The notes beneath the pieces were generated by a model. That model did not search any database and was not told the origin of the DNA. It worked only from the letters and a program-made list of their open reading frames with translations. A program made the position numbers and the translations under genes. From an uncultured Eggerthella sp. (GTDB taxonomy: Bacteria; Actinomycetota; Coriobacteriia; Coriobacteriales; Eggerthellaceae), in contig CALLDI010000007.1 in NCBI GenBank assembly GCA_937998355.1, positions 310,001 to 374,000 on the forward strand: 64,000 nucleotides of DNA, given 5' to 3'. Below, one piece after another: positions 43,274-51,946 of the stretch. The first letter of the stretch is position 1; each line of letters starts with the position of its first letter.

Positions 43274-44086
43274 CTATTTCTTTTCAGGAATTTTTCTAAC
43301 TGCTTTTTCGTACAAAGAAACGGTTTCTGAATCAAGAGTGCCGAATTCATTAGAAAAGGTTTGCAAGCTGCCGCTTGGGTTTGTTGCTAAACGCGCAAAA
43401 TCACTATAGCTTTCATAAAGTTCCTCAAGCGCATCAAATGCTTTTTCGCAACCTGCAGGAGGATTCTCAAGTCGCTTCATCGAAGCGTCGATATCATCTC
43501 GCTCGCTCTCGACCATGGCAACAGTGGTTATTACTGCAGAATCACTGAAGTAATTCGCTAAGGCTGTATTGAAATCGGTAGCATAGTATTTCTGATACTT
43601 TTCGTCCCAATCTCCAATGTTCTTATCCCAAATTGCAGAATTCCAAATTTGCTTTACGTCATTACCTAATGTTTCACACTCTGCAGCAGAAGACAAGATC
43701 ATAGATGCTGTCGCGTTCAGATCATCAACATAGCTATTGTATGTGTTTCGTTCATTAACGCTCATCGCGACTACGACGCCGACAACGATTACAATCACCG
43801 CAACAACTGATGCAATAATAATCGCTAACTTCTTGTTCTTCTTTTCCTTCACATCAACTGGAGGTCGTTCGTCAATACTCGCTGATGAGGATAGGCCGTT
43901 TTCTGCGTTATTCGAAGGAGTTTCTTCGCATTGGTCAACAATATTGCCCTGCAAGCACTCTCTACTTTCGTTCTCTCTCGTAGAAGAGCCTTGCAGGCTA
44001 CTTACACTCTCGTTCTTTAGGCTTTCAGAGCCTTCATTGGCCTGATCGAACGGCGGTGTGCTTTCGTTTGATTTTTCTTCGGTCAT
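43274..44086 (-). CDS. hypothetical single-pass membrane protein
   Basis: The 270-residue protein has a Ser/Glu/Asn-rich cytoplasmic N-terminus (1-85), a basic stretch and one membrane helix (about 86-108), then a helical extracellular domain of about 160 residues ending RKIPEKK. No family is recognised. It starts directly after the stop of the lipoprotein gene and the pair is clearly AT-richer than surrounding genes, suggesting acquisition. The extracellular part may interact with the partner lipoprotein. Confidence 0.7.
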   Translation of the reverse strand: MTEEKSNESTPPFDQANEGSESLKNESVSSLQGSSTRENESRECLQGNIVDQCEETPSNNAENGLSSSASIDERPPVDVKEKKNKKLAIIIASVVAVIVIVVGVVVAMSVNERNTYNSYVDDLNATASMILSSAAECETLGNDVKQIWNSAIWDKNIGDWDEKYQKYYATDFNTALANYFSDSAVITTVAMVESERDDIDASMKRLENPPAGCEKAFDALEELYESYSDFARLATNPSGSLQTFSNEFGTLDSETVSLYEKAVRKIPEKK

Positions 44087-44617
44087 TTAAACCTCCTGTG
44101 AGCTGACTAGTTTTACAGACTGTGCAATAGATCTCATAACATCTGAACTTACATTCCCAGTTAACGTCATGTACCAATGGTCTGTAAGCCATATAAGAGC
44201 ATGTGACTCTAACGTTCCGTTATCATTGATCTCTTCGTAGCTGATGACAGGCAGACCTGTCTTTGTCGAAAACTCAGTAAGTTTTTGAACATCGAGGTGC
44301 TCGAAAAAGCTTTTTCGGTCATTGACCCATGTCTCTTTCGGTGAGCCAGTCAACATTGGCATTAGGACGCCCACAACATAAACTTGTTCTCCAGCCAGTT
44401 CTCCCCCGTACTGGAAAATGCCTTTTTCGGTCTCTTCGAAAGATCGAAAGCTTGAGGGTAAAGATATCCCTGCAACGCAAGTTCCAAGCTCTTTGAAATC
44501 GAGCGATTTGATCGTTATGGATTGATTGAGTGCAAGCGAGTGCGATGTGCACCCTGAAAACATGATTAGAGCTGACAGCAAAGCACAACAAAATAGAAAT
44601 CGCCCTTTAGCAAACAC
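44087..44617 (-). CDS. hypothetical lipoprotein
   Basis: The 176-residue precursor has a signal peptide with lipobox MFSGC (Cys about 23), so the mature protein should be lipid-anchored outside the membrane. The start is a GTG with AAGGAGG seven bases upstream. The mature domain has alternating strands such as YGGELAGEQVYVVGVLMPML and HALIWLTDHWYMTLTGNV; no family is recognised. It is the first gene of an AT-rich pair with the membrane protein at 43274. Confidence 0.78.
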   Translation of the reverse strand: MFAKGRFLFCCALLSALIMFSGCTSHSLALNQSITIKSLDFKELGTCVAGISLPSSFRSFEETEKGIFQYGGELAGEQVYVVGVLMPMLTGSPKETWVNDRKSFFEHLDVQKLTEFSTKTGLPVISYEEINDNGTLESHALIWLTDHWYMTLTGNVSSDVMRSIAQSVKLVSSQEV

Positions 44618-44752
44618 CCTCTAACCTCCTTCTTTGCTTGTATGTTCTTATAAATGCATTTGCTTTTGCTTCTTAAATCCCTCTTTTTTGCGCTGAAAGG
44701 GTGCGAACCCCCCCCCTGAACGGTTTCTTGCTTTGTTTTTTGTCCCCAACAA

Positions 44753-44783
44753 CAAAAAAAGACGCTGGCATTAGCCAGCGTCT
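44753..44783 (-). terminator. intrinsic terminator of the 44809 gene
   Basis: AGACGCTGGC and GCCAGCGTCT pair around a four-base loop, followed on the minus strand by TTTTTTTGTTG. It lies 25 bases past the stop codon. Confidence 0.93.
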
Positions 44784-44808
44784 AAACAAATAAAGATTTC
44801 TCTTTAAA

Positions 44809-45372
44809 TTACTGCTCGGAAACGGCATCGGATGTGTCGAAATCTTCCTCGGCGATCTCGACTGCCTTGGTGTCGTCTTCGTCCCACTCGCCCTTCAGCG
44901 CTGCGGCAGGATCGAGCGTACCCTCGATATCGAGCTCGAGCTTCAAGCCTTCCATGAAGTTCGGTGCCGGACCGATGTAGACGATGTCCTTATTGATGCC
45001 GTTCTCGTCATAGATATAACCGAATGCGTACGCCTCGGGAGCACCGGGCAGGCCACCTTCAGCGATGATGCAGTCCTTCGTGCCTTCTTCGGTATCGAGA
45101 TAGCCGTCGTAGCAGAACGCATACGCGGTCGCACCGCGCGCACCTTCCACTTCACGACGAGCGAGCGAGAAGCACGTTTCTGCATCGTCGCCTGGATGAG
45201 TCTCGATGAAGAGGTTCTCCTTGACGGCCAAGCCTGTGAACGGAATGATCTCTTCGCCAGCCTCCATCTTGGACACTGCTTCGTTCAGCACGGCCTGAAC
45301 GACGGTCTTCAGTTCATCGGTGATCTCGCCCTGAGGCTCGTTGTTGGTAGGATCGATCATTCTATCTGCCAT
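44809..45372 (-). CDS. hypothetical acidic protein with C-terminal TSDAV motif
   Basis: The 187-residue protein has a compact central part (about 35-150) with ETCFSLARREVEGARGATAYAFCYDGYLD and APEAYAFGYIYDENG, suggesting a mixed alpha/beta domain, and an acidic tail ending EEDFDTSDAVSEQ. The final motif matches those in the RHH protein at 41835 and the tail of L9. I recognise no family. The start has GAGAGAAAGG upstream, and a strong terminator follows, so it is a single-gene unit. Confidence 0.8.
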   Translation of the reverse strand: MADRMIDPTNNEPQGEITDELKTVVQAVLNEAVSKMEAGEEIIPFTGLAVKENLFIETHPGDDAETCFSLARREVEGARGATAYAFCYDGYLDTEEGTKDCIIAEGGLPGAPEAYAFGYIYDENGINKDIVYIGPAPNFMEGLKLELDIEGTLDPAAALKGEWDEDDTKAVEIAEEDFDTSDAVSEQ

Positions 45373-45410
45373 AAGTGAACCTTTCTCTCTTCCCTCAAAA
45401 GTGTAGCGTT

Positions 45411-46214
45411 CTATCGCAGCACGACGCTGGGGAAACGGCGAGGGGCCGTGCGGAAATACTTCTTATTCTGATACCCCAACAACATGCAAACATTCAGTCC
45501 ACGTTCGTCGCTCATATCGAAATACGTGCGGGCCGCAGGACATGAGTCGACCACGCGGCGCAGGTACCCATCGTACAGAACGCCGATTCCGAGCGTATGG
45601 GCGACCATTTCGATCGCACCCGCCGCAAGCCCGGCATCGAGCGGATCGGGGGTTTCGATGAACAAGACAGCTGGCGCATTGCGAAAGAGATAATCGTCCG
45701 CAGGATCCTTTCGGCGACGATCGATGAAACGACCGAGCGTTTCAGCAGGGATGGGCATGATGCGATCCGTCTCGTATACATCTTCTAGATACGACCACAC
45801 CAACTCTTTGAATTCTGGCAAGCTATCTTGGATGAAATCGAAACGACACATCTGCGCATTCTTCGCAGTGGGCGTATGTCCACCTGCCTCCATGAGCAGA
45901 TGAAGGTGCTCCATCGAGATGGGCTCATCCTTGAAATCGCGAATGCTGCGACGGAATTTGATGCTGTTGATGAGGTTCTCGGTAGGAAGGTCGAACGTCT
46001 TCGCGTCGTACTCTACGGGAACATCGGCATAACAGGGCAAACTAGGCGCACCTTCGGGGCAGATCGCCACGCAATGTCCGCACTTCATACACTCCGAGAG
46101 CGCATGGGCTTTCCCTTCGCGTAGCTCCAGGTTGAACTGGATGCAATCGTTCACGCACTTGCCGCATCCCGTGCATCGTTCTTGATCGATGATAACGTCG
46201 GTAATGATCGCCAT
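45411..46214 (-). CDS. ferredoxin-nitroreductase fusion protein
   Basis: Residues 1-65 hold two [4Fe-4S] motifs, CTGCGKCVNDC and CMKCGHCVAICP; residues 80-267 are a nitroreductase/FMN domain (RRSIRDFKDEPISMEHLHLLMEAGGHTPTAKNAQ, the FMN-binding start). Such fusions are common in anaerobes and pass electrons from ferredoxin-type clusters to FMN, reducing nitro groups or flavin-linked substrates. The physiological substrate is unknown. The gene is isolated; 46215-46432 upstream holds no gene. Confidence 0.93.
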   Translation of the reverse strand: MAIITDVIIDQERCTGCGKCVNDCIQFNLELREGKAHALSECMKCGHCVAICPEGAPSLPCYADVPVEYDAKTFDLPTENLINSIKFRRSIRDFKDEPISMEHLHLLMEAGGHTPTAKNAQMCRFDFIQDSLPEFKELVWSYLEDVYETDRIMPIPAETLGRFIDRRRKDPADDYLFRNAPAVLFIETPDPLDAGLAAGAIEMVAHTLGIGVLYDGYLRRVVDSCPAARTYFDMSDERGLNVCMLLGYQNKKYFRTAPRRFPSVVLR

Positions 46215-46432
46215 AAGATCAGCCAGCTTTCGTCGAATTCCGCTTCAGAACTCCATTATCACGCATGTGTGCCCACGTTTTCATGAAAGCAGCGAGTTGA
46301 AAGAAAACTGAGATTTCGCACTCCGCCTACTGAGCACGATCATAAAAGGATCGATGCCCGGTGGAGCATCAATGAAGATCCTTCGAAGCTGATGAAACAG
46401 AGCGAACCGAAGCCGGCACTCCCCAGCTCGCT

Positions 46433-46795
46433 CTAGTCTCCAAAAGCCATTTCGAGGATGAAAAGAAGCTCGAGCACGCTCTTGAACGTTGCCTGCTTTT
46501 GACCAGCATCCCAACGAATACGACCTTGCCATGAATGGTTATGGCGGAAGAGCACCTCAAGTTCGATGGTGGGCACGAACGATGGATCGACCTGCCTGAT
46601 AGATGGCTGCAAAGCCTCTTCTTGTTGATCGAGGATGTTGTCGATCATAAGAATGAGACTCGGCAAGCTATTGAAGCGTGCAGGAGCTTTCATTCCCACG
46701 CTGTCGAGCGTACCGCGCATCGCCCCGTCGTCGAACGAATCGATCGACACGAGGAACGTGTCTGTTCCAGGTGTTGAGATATGAGGCTGTCGCAT
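46433..46795 (-). CDS. small conserved hypothetical protein
   Basis: The 120-residue protein starts at an ATG with AAAAAGGAG upstream. Its N-terminus (TDTFLVSIDSFDDGAMRGTL) and C-terminus (ELEVLFRHNHSWQGRIRWDAGQKQATFKSVLELLFILEMA) look like two related halves, each with a strand-rich V-x-[I/L]...-G-x-[I/L] pattern; the second has the W-Q-G-x-[I/V]-x-W signature that I have seen in small anaerobe proteins of unknown function. No function is proposed. Confidence 0.65.
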   Translation of the reverse strand: MRQPHISTPGTDTFLVSIDSFDDGAMRGTLDSVGMKAPARFNSLPSLILMIDNILDQQEEALQPSIRQVDPSFVPTIELEVLFRHNHSWQGRIRWDAGQKQATFKSVLELLFILEMAFGD

Positions 46796-46882
46796 TTGTT
46801 CTCCTTTTTCCCTCTCTCATCATTACTATAACTCAAGACGCTATGATTTCGCTATGAGTTTGCATCACAATTTGAAAACAAT

Positions 46883-46919
46883 AGAAGCCGGGGAGTCTCA
46901 TGAGCACCTCCGGCTTCTT
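46883..46919 (-). terminator. terminator downstream of clpB
   Basis: AGAAGCCGG and CCGGCTTCT arms with an inner GAG/CTC pair lie 84 bases past the clpB stop; on the minus strand ATTGTTTT follows. The plus strand is followed by TTTC, so it could act in both directions. Confidence 0.7.
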
Positions 46920-47002
46920 TCATTGGTATTGCATCGCATACACGATCATTCGCCTGCTCGGCTTCGATGACCGCACAATGATCCTTCGCCATTCCGAAGC
47001 GA

Positions 47003-49759
47003 CTACTCGTCCTCTTCGACTTCGTTCAAGAATGAGTTCGCCTCTTCCAGCAACTCCGCCGCTCCTTCAGGAAGCGTAGCGTCCTTGCCGTTGTTGTCGA
47101 CATCGGCGATATATTCGCCCTCTGCGTCAAGATCGATCGTGACAGTGGAACCATCGAAGATCTTACCTTCGATGATGCCCGTTGCGATACGGTCGACCAC
47201 CTGGCGCTGGATGAGTCGCTTGAGCGGACGGGCGCCATACACGGGATCGTAGCCATCGATGGCCAAACGCTCCTTCGCGGCAGGCGTCACCACCAGCGTC
47301 ATATGACGATCCTTCAGACGTGCTGACACATCGGCGAGCTGCAGATCCACGATCGGCTCGATGCTGGCGATGTTGAGCTCGTTGAACGTGATGATGTCGT
47401 CGATACGATTCAGGAATTCAGGCCTGAAGGTATTGCGCAGTGCATCCTGCATACGATTCGCGAACTCTGCCATGCGCTTCGCCGCCGCTTCTGGCGTCAT
47501 CTTCTGCATATCCTCGACCATGTCGCCCACGGTCTCTTCAGCATCGCGCTCACGGATGAGCTGGCTGCCGATGTTGGATGTCATGATGATGATGGCATTC
47601 TTGAAGCTGACCACACGACCCTGGCCGTCAGTCAGACGACCGTCGTCGAGCACCTGCAGCAGCACGTTGAACACATCGGGGTGAGCCTTCTCGACCTCGT
47701 CGAGAAGGATGACGCTGTAGGGCTTGCGGCGCACCGCTTCGGTCAACTGACCGCCCTCGTCATAACCTACGTATCCCGGAGGCGCACCGATCAGACGCTG
47801 TACGCTGAACTTCTCCATGTACTCCGACATGTCGATGCGGATCATAGCCTTTTCGTCGTCGAAGAGGCACTCCGCCAGCGCTTTTGCGAGCTCCGTCTTG
47901 CCTACGCCCGTGGGGCCCAGGAACAAGAAGCTGCCGATGGGCTGCTCGGGATCGGAAAGACCTGCACGACTACGACGGATCGCGCCCGCGACCGCTGACA
48001 CCGCATCGTCCTGACCGACCACGCGTTCATGCAGACGCTCTTCCAGATCGATGAGCTTCTCCATCTCGCCCTGCATCATCTTCGTGATCGGGATGCCCGT
48101 CCACGAAGAGACCACTTCCGCGATCTCGTCTTCGGTCACTTCCTCTTTCAGGATGGTGCCATCAGCCTGACGCGCTTCGAGCGCCTCGGTCGCCTGCTTC
48201 AACTGCTCTTGCAGTTCGGGAATACGCCCGAATCGCAGCTCGGATGCACGAGCCAGATCGCCTTCACGAGTCGCACGCTCCTCTTCGAGCTGCGCGGTCT
48301 CGATCTCGGCCTTCAGGTTCTGCACCGAAACGATGGAGTCCTTCTCGTTCTTCCATTCAGCCTTGCGCTTGTCGAGCGACTCTTGCGCTGCGGCGATATC
48401 CTTGCGCAGCTGCTCGAGACGTTCCTTGCTCGGCTCGTCGGATTCCTTCATGAGCGCCTGCTCTTCGATCTGCATCTGGGTGAGCTTGCGCTCTGCCAGG
48501 TCGACCTCTTCGGGCATCGAGTCGATCTCGATACGAAGACGGGATGCCGCCTCGTCCATGAGGTCGATCGCCTTGTCTGGCAGGAAGCGATCCGAGATAT
48601 AGCGGTTCGACAGCTCGGCCGCAGCCACGATGGCCGGGTCGGTCACGCGAACACCATGATGGATCTCGTACTTCTCCTTGAGACCGCGAAGGATGGCGAT
48701 AGTGTCTTCCACGGAAGGCTCGCCCACCATGACCGGCTGGAACCTGCGCTCCAGCGCCGCGTCCTTCTCGATGTACTTGCGGTATTCATCGAGCGTGGTC
48801 GCGCCGATGGCATGCAGTTCGCCTCGCGCGAGCGCCGGCTTGAGCATATTGCCCGCATCCATGGACGAATCGCCCGAAGAACCCGCACCCACGATGGTGT
48901 GCAGCTCGTCGATGAACAGGATGATCTGCCCATCAGATTCCTTCACTTCACGAAGTACCGCTTTCAGGCGGTCTTCGAATTCGCCGCGATACTTCGCGCC
49001 TGCCAGCATAGAGGGCAGGTCGAGCGCGATGAGCTCGCGATCTTGCAGCGACGAGGGAACGTCGCCTGCCACGATGCGTTGGGCCAAGCCCTCCACGATC
49101 GCGGTCTTGCCCGTGCCCGGCTCGCCGATGAGCACCGGGTTGTTCTTGGTACGACGCGACAGCACTTGGATGGTTCGGCGAATCTCTTCGTTTCGGCCGA
49201 TGACCGGGTCCAGCTTGCCTTCGCGCGCAGCCTTGGTAAGGTTGTTGCCGTATTGGTCCAGCACTTCGAATTCCGTTTTCGATTGTTGATCAGTCACGCG
49301 CGTATCACCTCGCAATTCTTCATACGCATTTTCAATATCGTTCTTGTTTATTCCTGCATTGTTCAAAAGCTTACCCGCTGCATCGTTCTCTTCCGAGAGC
49401 GCGATGAGCAAATGCTCGCTCGTGGCGTACGAATCTCCCAATTTCTCTGCGATCTTCACTGCCTTATCGAGCAGTTGGACCAGCGCCATGGACGGCGCGG
49501 TCATGCCCATGATGCCGCCGCCCTCCACCTTCGGCATACGAGCGATCTCCGCATCGACCTCTTCGCGCAGCATGTTCGGTTCCGCACCGATGCGCTTGAT
49601 GATCGAGCTGATGTTGTGCTCGCCCGAAGAGAGCAGCGCTGCCAGCATATGTATCGGTTCCACCATGGCAGATTTCGCATCTCCTGCGATGCTCATAGCG
49701 GACTGCAGAGCTTCTTGGGCAGAAAGCGCCAGTTTTTCTAACATCTTCTGTAGATCCAT
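47003..49759 (-). CDS. clpB: ATP-dependent chaperone ClpB
   Basis: The 918-residue disaggregase has the Clp N domain (1-150), first AAA module with GEPGTGKT near 215 and IDELHTIVGAG, the ClpB-type coiled-coil middle domain (about 420-540), the second AAA module with GPTGVGKTEL near 625 and LLDEVEKAHPDVFN, and the C-terminal part ending in an acidic tail. The middle domain separates it from ClpC/ClpA. It closes the dnaK-grpE-dnaJ-hspR-clpB cluster, with a GCGAGCC/GGCTCGC hairpin (49782-49800) just before it, and works with DnaK to rescue aggregates. Confidence 0.97.
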   Translation of the reverse strand: MDLQKMLEKLALSAQEALQSAMSIAGDAKSAMVEPIHMLAALLSSGEHNISSIIKRIGAEPNMLREEVDAEIARMPKVEGGGIMGMTAPSMALVQLLDKAVKIAEKLGDSYATSEHLLIALSEENDAAGKLLNNAGINKNDIENAYEELRGDTRVTDQQSKTEFEVLDQYGNNLTKAAREGKLDPVIGRNEEIRRTIQVLSRRTKNNPVLIGEPGTGKTAIVEGLAQRIVAGDVPSSLQDRELIALDLPSMLAGAKYRGEFEDRLKAVLREVKESDGQIILFIDELHTIVGAGSSGDSSMDAGNMLKPALARGELHAIGATTLDEYRKYIEKDAALERRFQPVMVGEPSVEDTIAILRGLKEKYEIHHGVRVTDPAIVAAAELSNRYISDRFLPDKAIDLMDEAASRLRIEIDSMPEEVDLAERKLTQMQIEEQALMKESDEPSKERLEQLRKDIAAAQESLDKRKAEWKNEKDSIVSVQNLKAEIETAQLEEERATREGDLARASELRFGRIPELQEQLKQATEALEARQADGTILKEEVTEDEIAEVVSSWTGIPITKMMQGEMEKLIDLEERLHERVVGQDDAVSAVAGAIRRSRAGLSDPEQPIGSFLFLGPTGVGKTELAKALAECLFDDEKAMIRIDMSEYMEKFSVQRLIGAPPGYVGYDEGGQLTEAVRRKPYSVILLDEVEKAHPDVFNVLLQVLDDGRLTDGQGRVVSFKNAIIIMTSNIGSQLIRERDAEETVGDMVEDMQKMTPEAAAKRMAEFANRMQDALRNTFRPEFLNRIDDIITFNELNIASIEPIVDLQLADVSARLKDRHMTLVVTPAAKERLAIDGYDPVYGARPLKRLIQRQVVDRIATGIIEGKIFDGSTVTIDLDAEGEYIADVDNNGKDATLPEGAAELLEEANSFLNEVEEDE

Positions 49760-49882
49760 GAAGCTTTTCCTTTCATTTCATGCGAGCCTTCGCGGCTCGC
49801 TTCGTCGCAGACGCGAACAGCGCCTGCTTCATCTCGTCGCTCATCGAAACGCTCTCGCCTTCCGATCGAGCGTTCGTGCGCG

Positions 49883-50266
49883 TTAGCGGATGCGCCTGAG
49901 CTCCAGCGATGTGGAGTGCGCCACTAACGTGCTCACCTGTTCGTAGGTCTCCAGTTCATGGACGCGATCGGCCAAACGACGCACCCGCTTATGCAGGTCG
50001 TCGATCTCCGCGTCACGTTCGTCCAAACGACCCTGAAGATCCAGGATGCGAATGACGCCCGCGAGGTTGATGCCCTCGCTCGTCAATTCATTGATGAGCT
50101 GCAGTCGTTCGATGTCCGCCTGCGAATACATGCGCGTGTTGCCGCGCGTACGCTGCGGATTGACCAAACCCTTCTGCTCGTAGATGCGCAAGGTTTGCGG
50201 ATGAACGCCAGCAAGCTCAGCCGCTACACCGATCATGTACAGCGGACGATTTCGATCGTTCATCAC
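49883..50266 (-). CDS. hspR: HspR heat-shock repressor (MerR family)
   Basis: The 127-residue protein has the MerR helix-turn-helix (LYMIGVAAELAGVHPQTLRIYEQKGLVNPQRTRGNTRMYSQADIERLQLI) and a C-terminal coiled coil, matching HspR, which represses the dnaK operon together with DnaK. It overlaps the end of dnaJ closely (three bases apart) and precedes clpB. A degenerate HspR-box-like repeat lies upstream of dnaK at 53940-53960. Confidence 0.94.
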   Translation of the reverse strand: MMNDRNRPLYMIGVAAELAGVHPQTLRIYEQKGLVNPQRTRGNTRMYSQADIERLQLINELTSEGINLAGVIRILDLQGRLDERDAEIDDLHKRVRRLADRVHELETYEQVSTLVAHSTSLELRRIR

Positions 50267-50268
50267 GC

Positions 50269-51237
50269 TTACCCCCTCACGCTCTCAGGAGTGGCTGCCT
50301 TGAATGCCTCGAGCGCAGCCTTTTGCTCATCGTTCAATTCGGTCGGGATCTTCACTTCGATCTCGACCTTGAGGTCTCCGTTACCCGAAGCGTTCTTGCC
50401 CAAGCGAGGAGCTCCTTGGCCCTTCAACGTGAGCACCGCGCCGTCCTGCGTTCCCGCCGGGATGCGCAGACGCACCTTCTTGCCTTCAGGCGTGGGTACT
50501 ACCACTTGCGCACCCAATGCTGCCTCGTCGATGCTGACGGGTAGTTTCATGACCACGTTCGCACCGTCGCGACTGAAGGTCTTATCGGGAGCGATCTTGA
50601 TGGTGACCAGCAAGTCTCCTGCTGCACCACCATTCAAGCCCGGTTGACCCTTGCCCTTCAGACGGACACGGCCACCTTCCATGGCACCTGCGGGAACCTT
50701 GATGGTGAGCGTTTCCTTCTCCTGCGTTTCAGGATTGGAGATGCGCACCTTCTTCTCGGCTCCCTTGAAGGCTTCGTCGAACGTGACGGTCAGGCTGACC
50801 TTCTTATCCGCACCGTTCTGAGGCTGCGGTTGACGGCCGCCGCCGAAGTTCCAATCGCTTCCGAAGGCACCTTCACCATGACGCAAGCTCTCTAAGATGT
50901 CGGCCCAGTCGATGCCGCCACCGCCGAACGGGTTGCCTCCGCCTGAGGTGGTGTAGGTGTACTGACCTCCACCGAACGGATTTCCGCCACCGAAGGGGTT
51001 GCCGCCCTGGAACGGGATCTGGTTCTCGTTCGCGGTGCCGTACTGGTCGTACATCTCGCGTTTCTTATCGTCAGAGAGCACTTCGTAAGCTTCGTTTATC
51101 TCTTTAAGCTTCTCTTCGTCGCCGCCCACATCGGGGTGGTTCTCGCGAGCGAGCTTACGATAGGCTTTCTTGATCTCACTAGCAGTTGCGCTTCGTGGAA
51201 CGCCTAGCGTCTTGTAGTAATCGGGTGTGGATGCCAT
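50269..51237 (-). CDS. DnaJ/CbpA-type co-chaperone without zinc finger
   Basis: The 322-residue protein has a J domain (about 5-70, with HPD in ARENHPDVGG), a Gly/Phe-rich region (about 75-130) and two DnaJ C-terminal beta domains, but no CxxCxGxG zinc fingers. It therefore belongs to the CbpA-like class although it occupies the dnaJ position between grpE and hspR. It should deliver clients to DnaK and stimulate its ATPase. The ATG at 51237 matches the family start YYKTLGV. Confidence 0.94.
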   Translation of the reverse strand: MASTPDYYKTLGVPRSATASEIKKAYRKLARENHPDVGGDEEKLKEINEAYEVLSDDKKREMYDQYGTANENQIPFQGGNPFGGGNPFGGGQYTYTTSGGGNPFGGGGIDWADILESLRHGEGAFGSDWNFGGGRQPQPQNGADKKVSLTVTFDEAFKGAEKKVRISNPETQEKETLTIKVPAGAMEGGRVRLKGKGQPGLNGGAAGDLLVTIKIAPDKTFSRDGANVVMKLPVSIDEAALGAQVVVPTPEGKKVRLRIPAGTQDGAVLTLKGQGAPRLGKNASGNGDLKVEIEVKIPTELNDEQKAALEAFKAATPESVRG

Positions 51238-51314
51238 TCGTTCCACCTCTCTTTCTTTTCTTCATCGACGTGAAACAGGCGGACCTGTGAGACCCGCCTG
51301 CTATAAGAACTCAT

Positions 51315-51944
51315 CTATTCGTTCTCGTCGTCTTCGTCGGTTTCACGTTTCGGTCCACCAACGGCTACCGTTACCATGGCTGGCCTGATGACCTTGTTGC
51401 CCATACGGTACCCCTTCTGGTAAACCTGCTCCACGGTCTCGTCGGGGACCGCAGGGTTGTCGACCGTCGCAACGGCCTGAGCTTCAAGTGCTTCGTAGGG
51501 TTGCCCCACCGGATCGATGACCACGACCCCTTCTTTCACCAGCACTTCATTGAGCTTGTTATGTACGGCGATCACGCCACCGAGCAAACCTTCTTCGCCG
51601 TTTTCCGTAGCGTAGTCGATGGTTCGCTCGAAATCGTCGAGCACCGGGATGATGTCTTCGACGAGCTTTTCCGTTGCGCGAAGCTTTTCCTCTTCACGCT
51701 GTTCCTTCATGCGACGGCGGTACGTGTCCCATTCCGCATGAAGCCTAAGGTATTTGTTCTGCCATTCGGCCGCTTCAGCTTTCGCAGCCGCGACCTCATC
51801 CTCGGCTGAAAGTTCTTCAGAGGCCTCCTCCCCCATTTCGGGGGAGTCGGTCTCTTCTACGATCTCAGCATCGACGACTTCAGCTTCCGGATCTGTTTCA
51901 GTGGCAGGAACTTCTACCTCTTCATCAGATGTACGGTTCGTCAT
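51315..51944 (-). CDS. grpE: nucleotide exchange factor GrpE
   Basis: The 209-residue protein has a long acidic N-terminus (1-55), a coiled coil (about 55-100) and the GrpE head with DDFERTIDYA, VLVKEGVVVIDPVGQPYEA and VYQKGYRMGNKVIRPAMVTVA. It releases ADP from DnaK. It starts three bases after the dnaK stop and is followed by dnaJ. Confidence 0.96.
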   Translation of the reverse strand: MTNRTSDEEVEVPATETDPEAEVVDAEIVEETDSPEMGEEASEELSAEDEVAAAKAEAAEWQNKYLRLHAEWDTYRRRMKEQREEEKLRATEKLVEDIIPVLDDFERTIDYATENGEEGLLGGVIAVHNKLNEVLVKEGVVVIDPVGQPYEALEAQAVATVDNPAVPDETVEQVYQKGYRMGNKVIRPAMVTVAVGGPKRETDEDDENE

Positions 51945-51946
51945 GA

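Noticed and set aside
44708..44716. Run of nine C residues as a phase-variable tract
   Set aside because: It lies in a noncoding gap, not in a reading frame or at a promoter, so no switching consequence is apparent.
46281..46532. A small minus-strand open frame overlapping the 46433 gene
   Set aside because: It overlaps a better-supported gene in another frame and has no good start signal.
48029..49741. A 570-codon plus-strand open frame
   Set aside because: It is antisense to clpB, whose motifs are intact; composition is that of a shadow frame.
49760..49882. A separate HspR-controlled promoter for clpB
   Set aside because: No HAIR-like repeat or promoter is visible; only a small GCGAGCC/GGCTCGC hairpin is present, so operon read-through is more likely.
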